From: Halobacteriovorax marinus SJ
GTDB taxonomy: Bacteria; Bdellovibrionota; Bacteriovoracia; Bacteriovoracales; Bacteriovoracaceae
NCBI RefSeq assembly: GCF_000210915.2
Contig: NC_016620.1
Coordinates: forward strand, 1,302,001-1,366,000
Length of the DNA stretch: 64,000 nucleotides
Reading direction: 5' to 3'
This document shows, one piece after another, positions 35,233-43,795 of this stretch. The position numbers and the translations under genes were made by a program. Within the stretch, counting starts at the first letter, position 1. Each line of letters opens with the position of its first letter. The notes under the pieces are model-generated. The model made no database searches and was not told the origin of the DNA. It saw only the letters and a list, made by a program, of their open reading frames with translations.

Positions 35233-36165
35233 ATGCTAGATAAGAACGATGAACATTATCGAGTTATTCATGCAGAGGAGTTTTCAGCTTCTCTGCAAGA
35301 ATTTCAATTTCCTGAGCTAGAACTTCTCCCTAAATCAACCTCTGTTATTGAAGCTATTTCTATCGTAAGAAAATCTAGAGTAAGTGTAATTGCTGTAGGA
35401 GAAAAAGATGTTGAGGGAATTGTTACAGAGGATGATTTCTTAAAGCTCCCTTACAGTGACCCATCTAGTATTGAAGGGATTCAACTTGAAAGTATAATGA
35501 AAAAATCTCCCTCTATTCTCGAAGATAGTGCAACTATCTTAGATGCAATCATCCATATGGGCGAAAAAGATTTAAAGCATCTTCTGATTAGAAGTGGGGG
35601 AAAAATAAAAGTCGTTCTATTAAAGGATCTTTTGAGTTTCACAAAATCTAGATTCAAAAATGATTTAGAGAACTTTGATGAGAAAGTGAAGTGGTCTAAA
35701 GATGGAGTCTATCTTCAGATGAGAACTCACTTTGATGAATTGAGCAATGATGAACCTGAGCTAACAGCTCATGTGTTTGAGACACCACTTCGAAAAGTAA
35801 TGTTTAATGAATCCATCTATTGCGATGTTTCTGATAATTTAAGTGATGCACTCACACTGATGAGAAATGGAGCGACATCTACCTTAGTCGTAATGGAATA
35901 TGAAACCGAGTTAAAGGGAGTTATAACGGCAAGGGACTTTCTTAATAAGGCATATTTGGATTTAGACTTTCAAAGTGTAAAAGTTAGTGAAATTATGACT
36001 CCAGCACCCCATAAATTACTTGAGCAAGACGTTTTGGCCGTGGCAATAAAGAACATGGCTAAATTTAACTACAGAAATGTGATAATATGTAATCAGGTAG
36101 GTTATCCAATTTCTACAGTGTCTATACTTGAGATCTTGAGATTTATTTGCTCTAAAATTAGTTAG
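35233..36165 (+). CDS. Four-CBS-domain protein
   Basis: A 310-residue soluble protein made of two CBS pairs (about 25-80, 82-135, 195-245, 250-305), each with the G-V-I-T-A-R-D-F or G-I-V-T-E-D-D-F type ending. CBS pairs bind adenine nucleotides and sense energy state. Standing alone, such proteins regulate a partner. It starts one base after the thiolase stop, hinting at control linked to lipid metabolism, but the partner is not known. Confidence 0.85.
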   Translation: MLDKNDEHYRVIHAEEFSASLQEFQFPELELLPKSTSVIEAISIVRKSRVSVIAVGEKDVEGIVTEDDFLKLPYSDPSSIEGIQLESIMKKSPSILEDSATILDAIIHMGEKDLKHLLIRSGGKIKVVLLKDLLSFTKSRFKNDLENFDEKVKWSKDGVYLQMRTHFDELSNDEPELTAHVFETPLRKVMFNESIYCDVSDNLSDALTLMRNGATSTLVVMEYETELKGVITARDFLNKAYLDLDFQSVKVSEIMTPAPHKLLEQDVLAVAIKNMAKFNYRNVIICNQVGYPISTVSILEILRFICSKIS

Positions 36166-36177
36166 TCCTTATAACGA

Positions 36178-36735
36178 ATGGGCCATATGAATATCGATCA
36201 AGTTTTTTTTCATTTAACATATGCCTTTCTACTTGTCAGTGCTCTTGCTAAGCTTCCTCCTTTTGCCAGATTCATGCAGGTTTTAGTCGTTCTCTCGCTG
36301 GGATCATTTCTAACTATGACTGATAAATCTGAAATTGTTTGGCAAGTTTGGTCCAGTTCAATTGTCTTATTTCATCTCTTCTTTTGGAAAAACTACAAAA
36401 GTAATAAAAGTAAGTACGAAGACTTAGAAATAGAGATTTGGAACGAATTCTTTGTAGATACTGATGATGAAGACTTTCAGCTATTGCTCGATTGCTCTGA
36501 GTGGAAGAAATTTAGCTTCAGTGCAACTATAACTCTAGATAAGGATTACTTTATTCTCACAACTGGCGAAGATGAGCACACTTGGCTTAGTGCCAGTGTA
36601 GGGACAACTCACTCAGTTCAAAGAGATGATTTAAAATTATTTGTAGACAGAGAAGAGCTCAGAGAAGCAAATGCACTACTAGAGACAGCAATCTTACATA
36701 TCCTTACAATGCCTTCTCAGAAATTGGCTTCATAA
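36178..36735 (+). CDS. Unrecognised membrane protein with soluble C-terminal domain
   Basis: A 185-residue protein: hydrophobic segments at about 10-25, 32-48 and 56-70 and then an acidic soluble domain (D-T-D-D-E-D-F-Q-L-L). The three-helix start followed by a small globular domain resembles the general plan of Popeye-type membrane proteins, but I do not see their cyclic-nucleotide motif and do not claim the family. It follows the CBS gene by 12 bases on the same strand. ATG 36178 and ATG 36187 are both in frame, neither with a clear RBS. Confidence 0.65.
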   Translation: MGHMNIDQVFFHLTYAFLLVSALAKLPPFARFMQVLVVLSLGSFLTMTDKSEIVWQVWSSSIVLFHLFFWKNYKSNKSKYEDLEIEIWNEFFVDTDDEDFQLLLDCSEWKKFSFSATITLDKDYFILTTGEDEHTWLSASVGTTHSVQRDDLKLFVDREELREANALLETAILHILTMPSQKLAS

Positions 36736-36785
36736 ATCCAATCAATTGCTAGATCATCAATAATTATACGTGTTAAGATGTATGA

Positions 36786-38699
36786 ATGGAGCAAGACCAT
36801 CTTTTTGAAAATTTAAGCTTCTCCTTCTTCGATGCTGATGACTACAAAGAGAGCGCGAGGGAAGTGTTGCGCACAGTGTTTGGACATCACGACTTTAGAG
36901 ACCAACAAGAGAAAATTGTTACTGAGGTTCTAGAGGGAAGAGATGCCCTGGTACTCATGCCTACTGGCGGTGGGAAATCTCTGTGCTATCAAATTCCTGC
37001 AATCGTAAGAAAGGGAGTGGGGATTGTCATATCACCTCTTATCTCTCTAATGGAAGATCAAGTTTCTACTTTAAATGAAATGGGTGTTGAGGCCTATTAC
37101 TTAAATAGCTCCTTATCTAGAGAGGAGTCCAATGAGATTGAAGCTAAGCTCAGGCAAGGACAGGTTGAACTTCTCTATCTTGCTCCAGAGAGATTACTAC
37201 AGCCCTATACTCTAAATATGCTCTCATCAATTGATGTTTCAGTCATTGCCATTGATGAGGCCCACTGTGTATCTCGCTGGGGTCCTGACTTTAGGCCAGA
37301 GTATATGAACCTAAATATATTAAGCAATAAATTTCCAAATGTTCCGAGAATTGCTCTGACTGCAACTGCGGATATGGAGTCGCGAAAGATTATTGCTAAT
37401 GAACTCTCTTTAAAGAATGCAAGAGTCTTCTTGAGCAGTTTTGATCGTCCAAATATATCTTATGAAATAGAGCTTAAAAATGAAGACCCTGAAACACAAT
37501 TATTAAACTTCTTGGAAAGATTCGATATTGATGACTCGGGAATTATTTATTGTCTTTCTCGAAAGAAAGTTGAGCAAACTGCGGCCTTCTTAGTTGAGAA
37601 TGGCTTTATTGCTTATCCTTATCACGCAGGAATGTCTTCTACAAAGAGAAAGAAAGTTCAGCAACACTTCCTTCAGGGAGAGGGTGTGATTGTTGTTGCA
37701 ACAATTGCATTTGGTATGGGCATCGATAAGCCAGATGTCCGATTTGTTGGTCATATGGATATGCCAAAAAGTATAGAGTCTTACTATCAGGAGACGGGGC
37801 GTGCAGCTAGAGATGGCCTTGCTGCTCAGGCATGGATGCTATATTCCAGAAGAGATAGTGCGGTACTTAAGCATTTAATTCGAAAAGGAACAAGAGACAG
37901 AACGCAAAGAAAGGTTGAAGAACATCATATTGAACTTATGCTCGGACTTTGTGAAACAACAAGGTGTAGGAGAGAAGTTATTCTGAGTTTTCTAGATGAA
38001 GATTCTCCTGAGTACTGTGGAAATTGTGACGTTTGCCAAGGCTCTTTGGAGGGGCGTGAATTACAAGATGTCACAGATGAAATACTGCTCTATTTGACGG
38101 CCATTTATAAGTTAAATCAGAAAATGAGTTATGAGACAGTTATTTCTTTTTTAACAGGAGACGAATCCTTTCGTTTTCATGAATATACCAGCTTGCCTCT
38201 TTACGCTCAGGGGCAGGGGATAGATAGTTCAAAGTGGAGAGAGATTCACAGAGTTGCTCTTACCTGTGGACTCATTCAAGTTAAATTTGCTGAGGGAGCC
38301 CGAATTGCTCTAACAGAAAAGAGTCTTAAGGTCTTAGATGGTAAAGACAGAATCTATATGCGCTTAGATACTTCTAGGAAAATGCCAACGCTTACTAAGA
38401 AAAGAGCACCAAAGAAGAAAAAGCAAGTAAGAAAGAGAAGCCCCAAGGTTGTAAGCTATCCAAGGGAAGAGAATTATCAATTAGATGGTGAACAGAGATC
38501 TCTCTTTAATAAACTTCGAGCACTAAGAAGTTCAATTGCTAGTAAGAGAAAGATTCCTGCTTATAAAGTCTTTCACGATACGACGCTAATTGAAATTGTA
38601 AAATATCGCCCACAAACACAAGCAGAGTTTTCAAAAATTCACGGCGTAGGAAAAGCAAAATTAAAAAAATATAGTAAGAAATTTATGGACCTAATTTAA
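36786..38699 (+). CDS. recQ: RecQ-family DNA helicase
   Basis: A 637-residue helicase. Helicase core with F-R-D-Q-Q-E (Q motif), M-P-T-G-G-G-K-S-L-C-Y-Q (Walker A, 58-69), D-E-A-H-C-V-S-R-W-G and Q-E-T-G-R-A-A-R-D-G. The RQC zinc site is visible as C-E-T-T-R-C-R-R and C-G-N-C-D-V-C, followed by a winged helix, a Lys/Arg-rich linker (A-P-K-K-K-K-Q-V-R-K-R) and an HRDC domain from about 560. It unwinds 3'-tailed DNA in recombination and repair. The ORF length and all domains are as in E. coli RecQ. Confidence 0.93.
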   Translation: MEQDHLFENLSFSFFDADDYKESAREVLRTVFGHHDFRDQQEKIVTEVLEGRDALVLMPTGGGKSLCYQIPAIVRKGVGIVISPLISLMEDQVSTLNEMGVEAYYLNSSLSREESNEIEAKLRQGQVELLYLAPERLLQPYTLNMLSSIDVSVIAIDEAHCVSRWGPDFRPEYMNLNILSNKFPNVPRIALTATADMESRKIIANELSLKNARVFLSSFDRPNISYEIELKNEDPETQLLNFLERFDIDDSGIIYCLSRKKVEQTAAFLVENGFIAYPYHAGMSSTKRKKVQQHFLQGEGVIVVATIAFGMGIDKPDVRFVGHMDMPKSIESYYQETGRAARDGLAAQAWMLYSRRDSAVLKHLIRKGTRDRTQRKVEEHHIELMLGLCETTRCRREVILSFLDEDSPEYCGNCDVCQGSLEGRELQDVTDEILLYLTAIYKLNQKMSYETVISFLTGDESFRFHEYTSLPLYAQGQGIDSSKWREIHRVALTCGLIQVKFAEGARIALTEKSLKVLDGKDRIYMRLDTSRKMPTLTKKRAPKKKKQVRKRSPKVVSYPREENYQLDGEQRSLFNKLRALRSSIASKRKIPAYKVFHDTTLIEIVKYRPQTQAEFSKIHGVGKAKLKKYSKKFMDLI

Positions 38700-38704
38700 G
38701 TAAC

Positions 38705-39304
38705 GTGACAAAGAAAAGCCTCAAAATCATCCTATTCATTTTTGTAGTTATTATAAATTGTTCTTGTTCAGTTTTTAATGCTGGGACTGTTCATTTAAAG
38801 TATTCAGATATTGATGCTGGTCTTGAGGGCAATAAATATGAGCTAAAGAAGAAGTTGGGGAATATCTCTGCATCGGTTAGGCAATTGGAACATCCAAGCT
38901 TTTATAGGAGGTGGGACTATCTTGTTAAACTCTCTCCAAGTATTCACTTTGACCGATTCAACTTCCAGGCCGGGGCGGCGACTATTTCACCTAATACAGT
39001 TCGTCCTGCCACTGAGCTTAAGTATAGAAGACTTTCTGCACTAGGAAATGTCAAAGTCGAGTTCTTTACTCCTATAGGACAATTTGTCTTCACTGCTGGC
39101 TTTGGTGGCGGAATCTATAGTATGGAGGATAATCACGACCTGAAAACAATTAGAACACGAGAGGTTCGTAAGTTTGATTTGGCCTATAATGCCTTTCTAA
39201 CTGAAAGAGTATTTCTAATGATGGGCCCAAGGTATTATAAGACTGCCTTTGAACAATATACTTTTATCTTTCGAATAGGATATTACTGGGGTGATGTTAA
39301 CTAA
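38705..39304 (+). CDS. Putative outer-membrane lipoprotein
   Basis: A 199-residue protein starting at GTG 38705, 5 bases after recQ, so translated with it. The signal ends I-N-C-S-C-S, giving a possible lipid-attachment Cys at 19 or 21. The mature part alternates hydrophobic and polar residues and ends F-I-F-R-I-G-Y-Y-W-G-D-V-N, resembling a small beta-barrel or beta-sandwich. No family recognised. Its last 8 bases overlap the sirtuin gene on the other strand. Confidence 0.68.
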   Translation: MTKKSLKIILFIFVVIINCSCSVFNAGTVHLKYSDIDAGLEGNKYELKKKLGNISASVRQLEHPSFYRRWDYLVKLSPSIHFDRFNFQAGAATISPNTVRPATELKYRRLSALGNVKVEFFTPIGQFVFTAGFGGGIYSMEDNHDLKTIRTREVRKFDLAYNAFLTERVFLMMGPRYYKTAFEQYTFIFRIGYYWGDVN

Positions 39305-40013
39305 GAAGTCTTTCAACGAGGCGTGGAACTTCTTTGGTGGCCTCGCCTGTGATTTGAATATCAAAGAGTCTAGCCTGCTTGGTTGGTTGTAGGTTTTGCT
39401 CGATTGTCATTGCGCCCAACTCTTTTACATAATTAATAAATGAGGCCGCAGGATAAACTTCACCCGATGTCCCAATTGAGAGAAAGAGGTCACATTTGCT
39501 GAGTTCAAGTTCTATCTCATCAAGCATGAGAGGAGTTTCCCCAAACCAAACTATATGTGGTCGTAAATTACCGGCCTCTCTACAGCAGGAACAAATACTG
39601 CTCTCATTAATATTCGTCTTAATAGTAAAAACTTTTTGCGATTTCTGACAGCGAGCCTTTAAAAGCTCTCCATGCATGTGGATTATATTGTGTGATCCAG
39701 AGCGCTCGTGGAGGTCATCAACGTTTTGAGTAATGATAGTGACATTGCCCTTAAACTTACTCTCTAATTGGGCAAGGGCGTGATGAGCAGCATTGGGAGA
39801 TACTTCTGAGGATTGAAGTTGAGCTTTTCTAGCATTATAGAAATCGTAGACTAGTTTTGGATTATTTCTAAAACCTTGGATTGAAGCTACTTCCATAATA
39901 TCGTGGTTTTCCCATAGGCCATTGCAGTCTCTAAAGGTTTTAATCCCTGACTCTGCTGAAATTCCGGCCCCTGTTAGGATAACAATATTTTTGAAATTAT
40001 TAGGAATAATCAT
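39297..40013 (-). CDS. cobB: NAD-dependent protein deacylase, CobB/SIRT5-like sirtuin
   Basis: A 238-residue sirtuin: L-T-G-A-G-I-S-A-E-S-G (13-23) for NAD binding, T-Q-N-V-D-D-L-H-E-R-S-G and the catalytic His114 in H-M-H-G-E. The F-Y-N-A-R segment places Tyr59 and Arg62 as in E. coli CobB and human SIRT5, the pair that binds succinyl or malonyl groups, so desuccinylase as well as deacetylase activity is expected. The zinc region has Cys122 and C-S-C-C (141-144). Cytoplasmic. Its start codon shares a base with the start of the next gene on the plus strand. Confidence 0.9.
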   Translation of the reverse strand: MIIPNNFKNIVILTGAGISAESGIKTFRDCNGLWENHDIMEVASIQGFRNNPKLVYDFYNARKAQLQSSEVSPNAAHHALAQLESKFKGNVTIITQNVDDLHERSGSHNIIHMHGELLKARCQKSQKVFTIKTNINESSICSCCREAGNLRPHIVWFGETPLMLDEIELELSKCDLFLSIGTSGEVYPAASFINYVKELGAMTIEQNLQPTKQARLFDIQITGEATKEVPRLVERLLS

Positions 40014-40381
40014 TGTATAATAATAACAAAGATACTGTTACTTATCGAGAGCTAATGGAAGAGATTGAAAAGAATCTAGAAGTGGAGAAAATGAAGAAGC
40101 TTATTAAGTATAGGCATTCGACTCAATTTAGGTTTATTTCATTTATCTTCTCTCTGTTACTGTCTATCCATATACAAATATTCTTAAAGAAACACTCACT
40201 TGTAGACTTCTCCACATTAGTTCATTGGAGTAGTGCGCTCTTGTGTGCATTTTTCATTTACTTAGTGACTTTCAAAGTGAGAATGAAGCTCAATATCCGC
40301 GGGCTCATTATGCTCTGTCTCACGATTGTCTTGCTCTCTATTTCACTTATCGCAATGTTTGAAAGCCTGATAGATTTATAG
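40013..40381 (+). CDS. Small three-helix membrane protein, unknown
   Basis: A 122-residue protein. A charged N-terminal helix (E-E-I-E-K-N-L-E-V-E-K-M-K-K) precedes three hydrophobic segments at about 45-59, 69-85 and 96-116. Nothing recognisable. Two starts: TTG 40013, with AGGA 7 bases upstream and overlapping the sirtuin start codon by one base; or ATG 40055 after GAGAG. The 3' end overlaps a small lipoprotein gene on the other strand by 35 bp. Confidence 0.6.
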   Translation: MYNNNKDTVTYRELMEEIEKNLEVEKMKKLIKYRHSTQFRFISFIFSLLLSIHIQIFLKKHSLVDFSTLVHWSSALLCAFFIYLVTFKVRMKLNIRGLIMLCLTIVLLSISLIAMFESLIDL

Positions 40382-40487
40382 AAGCAACACTGCTAGGAGT
40401 AAGTGTACCTAGCTTTGAATTTCTAAGTGCTTTATTTGTAGTACAAGAAGTAAGTGTTAGAAGTAAAATGAGTCCTATTGCTTTCAT
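40347..40487 (-). CDS. Small lipoprotein, 46 residues (entericidin-like in design)
   Basis: A short gene found by its ribosome-binding site AGGAGG (40493-40498), 5 bases before the ATG at 40487. The product is a textbook lipoprotein precursor: M-K-A-I-G-L-I-L-L-L-T-L-T-S-C, lipobox L-T-S-C with Cys15, leaving a 32-residue mature peptide rich in Ser, Thr, Leu and Asn. Such peptides sit on the periplasmic face of a membrane; entericidins are the best-known analogues, but no homology is claimed. A GGGCA-AGA-TGCCC hairpin (40499-40511) directly abuts the RBS. The 3' end overlaps the membrane-protein gene by 35 bp. Confidence 0.62.
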   Translation of the reverse strand: MKAIGLILLLTLTSCTTNKALRNSKLGTLTPSSVASINLSGFQTLR

Positions 40488-40498
40488 GGCGTCCTCCT

Positions 40499-40511
40499 GG
40501 GCATCTTGCCC
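40499..40511 (-). promoter_or_regulatory. Hairpin abutting a strong ribosome-binding site
   Basis: GGGCA/TGCCC with a 3-base loop ends exactly where the AGGAGG of the small lipoprotein gene begins. It may protect the leader or tune ribosome access. Too short and lacking a T run to be a terminator. Confidence 0.35.
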
Positions 40512-40632
40512 TCTTTTCCCAATTTAATTGCTAATAATATGCCAATTGTCCCTCAGAAATATCAACGATTTAGATGAAGCAATATGTCACTAGGGCATAA
40601 CGCACCATTTGAAAATCATTTTGAAAAACTCA

Positions 40633-40660
40633 TTGACGATAGCTTATAAGTGATTAGAAT
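40633..40660 (+). promoter_or_regulatory. Candidate sigma-70 promoter of the dnaA-like gene
   Basis: TTGACG (40633-40638) and TAGAAT (40655-40660) spaced by 16 bases, each 5/6 to consensus, with a start site near 40667 giving a ~40-base leader before the ATG at 40708. The 325 bases between 40382 and 40707 otherwise hold only the small lipoprotein gene; I saw no TTATNCACA DnaA box. Confidence 0.5.
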
Positions 40661-40707
40661 CATAAACCTTAGAAATACAGACCTATTGGAATAGAAGACT
40701 TTTGTTT

Positions 40708-41880
40708 ATGCAGAATAAGAAGGGTAGCCCTAGGGCCACAGCAATCAATAAGAAATTAGTCAGAAATAGAGCGCAAGATGAATCTCAGCTCGACTTGCTG
40801 TCGTATATTTCTAATCAGAATATTGCAGTGTCGAGACCTTCAAATATTACATGTATTAGTAGTGCGAAGAGACCAAAGGCCATTACTAGAAATCGTAAAT
40901 TCTCACTTCCAATTAATGTGGATAGGAATAAAGTCTTTAAGAACTTCATCTGTGGAGAGTCAAACTCAAGGGCCTATAAAGTCATGGAGTCTACTCTTAA
41001 TTCTAAGAATATTGATTACCAAATCATCTATATATGTTCTTTGAGTGGATTGGGAAAGAGTCACTTACTCTACGCAACCGCCAACGCTCTCTTTGAAAAA
41101 ACAGCTAAAAAGATTTGTTACTTTCACGGAAAAGAATTTATTTATAATTTCGATGCTCAAGTCGAGAATTTAGATTCTATTGCTGCAGTATTTGTCGATG
41201 ACTTAGATGAAATTACTTATGATATTGATTTACAAGACCGCTTTTCACGTAATTTTGATTTGCTTAAAAGAAGTGGAGTTCAAATTTTCTTAGCGGGCTC
41301 AATTCTTCCAAAGCATATGAAGATGGCCAATGCTAAGTATGCCAATAGAGTAGGTGGTGCTCTCGTTGAGAAGATTAATAAAATTGATAGAGATTTGGCG
41401 TCTAAGATTTTAGATAATCTCTCAACAATTCATAATTACCAACTGAGTCCAGATGTGAGTGACTTGCTCGTAGATTGCTTTCACTATCATGTCTATGGGC
41501 TTGAGAGTGCTCTTTTAAAGCTCAAGAGTTATAGTGAAACTTTTAGTAGTAACGTCGATATCAAAATTGCACTAAAAGAGCTCAAGATTCTTGGACCTGT
41601 CTTAGATAAGAATATAAATTCAAAGAAGATTATCTGCAGAGTATGTGAATTCTACAAAGTAGATGTCGAGGATTTATTTTCTAAGAATAGAAAGAAAGAA
41701 GTTTCTTTTGCTAGACATGTTTGTATGTACATTTTAAAAGATAGAAATGGTCTATCTCTTTCTCGAATCGCAAGACTCTTCAATAGAGATCATACATCTG
41801 TTCTTTATGGTGTGAATAAGGTTATGGCCGAGATTCAAAATAATAAGAAATTTAGAAAAGATATTCACGAGTTGGTTTAA
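40708..41880 (+). CDS. DnaA paralogue (AAA+ and DnaA domain IV)
   Basis: A 390-residue protein. After a ~75-residue basic, poorly structured N-terminus come the DnaA core elements: I-C-G-E-S-N-S-R-A-Y (compare V-x-G-x-S-N in DnaA), Walker A S-L-S-G-L-G-K-S-H-L-L, Walker B V-F-V-D-D-L-D, and an R-x-x-x-A-L-V-E-K-I-N-K-I-D-R-D segment at the Arg-finger place. The C-terminus carries DnaA domain IV with G-L-S-L-S-R-I-A-R-L-F-N-R-D-H-T-S-V-L-Y-G-V minus small changes, i.e. the box-binding helix. Unlike Hda it therefore keeps a DNA-binding domain. No dnaN, gyrB or rpmH is nearby, so it is probably not the main initiator. Walker A ends G-K-S, not G-K-T. TTG 40702 is an alternative start. Confidence 0.82.
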   Translation: MQNKKGSPRATAINKKLVRNRAQDESQLDLLSYISNQNIAVSRPSNITCISSAKRPKAITRNRKFSLPINVDRNKVFKNFICGESNSRAYKVMESTLNSKNIDYQIIYICSLSGLGKSHLLYATANALFEKTAKKICYFHGKEFIYNFDAQVENLDSIAAVFVDDLDEITYDIDLQDRFSRNFDLLKRSGVQIFLAGSILPKHMKMANAKYANRVGGALVEKINKIDRDLASKILDNLSTIHNYQLSPDVSDLLVDCFHYHVYGLESALLKLKSYSETFSSNVDIKIALKELKILGPVLDKNINSKKIICRVCEFYKVDVEDLFSKNRKKEVSFARHVCMYILKDRNGLSLSRIARLFNRDHTSVLYGVNKVMAEIQNNKKFRKDIHELV

Positions 41881-41886
41881 TAGAAA

Positions 41887-41905
41887 GGCCTCAATCCGTG
41901 AGGCC
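41887..41905. terminator. Bidirectional intrinsic terminator
   Basis: Perfect 7-bp GC-rich stem GGCCTCA/TGAGGCC with a 5-base loop between the convergent dnaA-like gene (stop 41880) and the gliding operon (last stop 41921). The minus-strand flank TTTCTATTAA is T-rich, so it probably ends the ~11-kb gliding transcript. Confidence 0.72.
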
Positions 41906-41920
41906 ATTATGTATTTAATC

Positions 41921-43795
41921 TTAAATTTTTGATTTTTCAGATAAGAAGTTAAGTGGTTGCTTAACGTCTACTACACCGCCACCCTTAGGCTTAGGGAATT
42001 GAATAAGTTTAAGAACACCTGTCATACAATTAGTTCCTTTATTAGAAAATTGTGAACCCTTTGTTTTAATTCTTACTCTTTGAGCTTTACCTGCTGAGTT
42101 GATTCTAAAGTGTAGATCCATTACACCTTTAGCGTGCTCGTTTCTATACTCAAGCTCTTGCTGGTAACAGTGCTTAAATTGTGGCAAGTACTCTCTTAGA
42201 ATCTTTCTAAGTAATTCTGGGTCCATTGAACCAAGAACAACTGCTTTTTGATCTGTATAAGTCGTATCAATTCCAGATTTACTTGCAAGACCTTTAGATC
42301 CTGATGATGTGTCAAAACTTCCTCTGAAATCCTGACCAAGACCACTTGTGGCATTGTTATTTGCTGCCTTTATATCAGATGTTGTTGCACTCTTAGCAGA
42401 ACTTCCTATCGCATTAGCATTTGAGTTTGAGTTCTTAACCACTTTTGCAGATTTTGAACCGGTACTTCCAAAGAATGAGGCCATTGATTTATTCATTTTG
42501 AATTTAAAGGACTTCATCTGTCTCTTACTTTTTACATTCTGAGACTTTGCCGCAGCTTTTGCCTGTTTTTGTGCTGGCTTAGGAGTTTGCTTTGGAACAG
42601 GTTTCTTTTGGGTATCCTGTTTCTTTGCAAATTGAGGTTTCTTATCATTTTGTTTCTCTTTCTTAACTCCTGTATCAACTTCAGTCTTGCTCACTTCACT
42701 TGAAGTTTTAGAGTTATTCTTTTCAGGAGCTTTTACTGCTGGTCTATAGATGACTGCTACTTTTTTCTCCTCCTCTTGTGTCGGAATATCTATAAAGAGA
42801 AGTAGAAGCATCAAACTCATAACAACAGAGAAGACCTTTGCTGTCTGTTTTTGAAAATCTCTGTCTCTTCCAAAGAATGGAGTACTTCTTAAGTGAGGAG
42901 GAGCATCAGCGATCTTAATAAGGACTTGTGTTGTCCCCTTTGTATAAGAGATTATTTCGTCATTCTTTAGGCTATAATTATTTGAAACTTCTTCATTTGT
43001 AAGAAGTGAAGTGCAATTATGTCCATCAATTTCTTTTATTTTAATATTGCTGTCACTTATGCTTAGAAATGGAATATTCTCTTCGCTATCAAAACTTGGT
43101 AGCTGAAAAGTATCTTTCTTTCTGTCGTGTGCAGAGACTCTGATGTCTCCATTCTTAAGTGGGAAGTAATCAATTGAAAGAGCAACTCCCATAGATAGAA
43201 CAGTTATTTGAACTGCCTTAGCATCGTTCTTTCTTGCTATAGGAAGAAACTCTTTAGTTTCATTTACCTCTACATAATTCTTTGGATCAATATTTTCTAC
43301 TAGATTTAATTCGTTTGCGTGAGAGTAATTCTCTTCGTCGAATTTGATGTCACAATATTCTCCATCAATAATTACAAGGCCAGGAACTGGAGGTAAAACC
43401 GGGGTAGGATGTCTATCCTCCAGCTCCTGGATTGTATGAATATCCATATCCTCATCTTCAATGACAGTATCATTCCTTTGAAGTTCATCAATTACTTCAT
43501 CTAGATTAAAAATCTCATTTGCGAATTGAATATTATCTCCAGGATATAAGATTCCTGAGTCTACTCTTTCTGAGTTGATATATGTTCCGTTATTACTTTC
43601 AAGATCGATAATTTTAGCACCACCATCTTGGTTAATTATAAGAATGGCATGATAGGCCGAAATACTACTATCTTTAATTTGAATATCACATTTCTCACTT
43701 GAGCCAACTAAGAGCTTTTTCTTGGTCAATGTGAACTCAAGATTATGTCCCGTTAACTTTAGTCGGCTGTAGTCTTTAGTTTTTGACAGCAACAC
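41921..43795 (-). CDS. FHA/TonB-like gliding machine protein (GltG/PglI-like)
   Basis: A 624-residue protein in three parts: an N-terminal FHA phospho-threonine-binding domain (about 10-95, with S-S-I-S-A-Y-H and N-N-G-T-Y-I-N), a ~220-residue middle region, one membrane helix near 322-340, a long Lys/Gln/Pro/Ala-rich periplasmic linker (350-520), and a C-terminal AgmX/PglI-type domain (D-P-E-L-L-R-K-I-L-R-E-Y, with Cys pairs) resembling TonB ends. This cytoplasm-to-periplasm design is that of Myxococcus GltG, which links the motor to the outer envelope. Last gene of the operon; overlaps the TPR lipoprotein gene by 20 bp. Confidence 0.8.
   Translation of the reverse strand: MLLSKTKDYSRLKLTGHNLEFTLTKKKLLVGSSEKCDIQIKDSSISAYHAILIINQDGGAKIIDLESNNGTYINSERVDSGILYPGDNIQFANEIFNLDEVIDELQRNDTVIEDEDMDIHTIQELEDRHPTPVLPPVPGLVIIDGEYCDIKFDEENYSHANELNLVENIDPKNYVEVNETKEFLPIARKNDAKAVQITVLSMGVALSIDYFPLKNGDIRVSAHDRKKDTFQLPSFDSEENIPFLSISDSNIKIKEIDGHNCTSLLTNEEVSNNYSLKNDEIISYTKGTTQVLIKIADAPPHLRSTPFFGRDRDFQKQTAKVFSVVMSLMLLLLFIDIPTQEEEKKVAVIYRPAVKAPEKNNSKTSSEVSKTEVDTGVKKEKQNDKKPQFAKKQDTQKKPVPKQTPKPAQKQAKAAAKSQNVKSKRQMKSFKFKMNKSMASFFGSTGSKSAKVVKNSNSNANAIGSSAKSATTSDIKAANNNATSGLGQDFRGSFDTSSGSKGLASKSGIDTTYTDQKAVVLGSMDPELLRKILREYLPQFKHCYQQELEYRNEHAKGVMDLHFRINSAGKAQRVRIKTKGSQFSNKGTNCMTGVLKLIQFPKPKGGGVVDVKQPLNFLSEKSKI

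Noticed and set aside
40382-40707. Riboswitch in the dnaA-like upstream region
   Set aside because: No GEMM, TPP or other known conserved core seen; the region is explained by the small lipoprotein gene and a promoter.
40706-40714. DnaA box near the dnaA-like gene (TTATGCAGA)
   Set aside because: One mismatch to TTATNCACA, single copy, and placed over the start codon; no cluster and no AT-rich unwinding region, so no origin is claimed.
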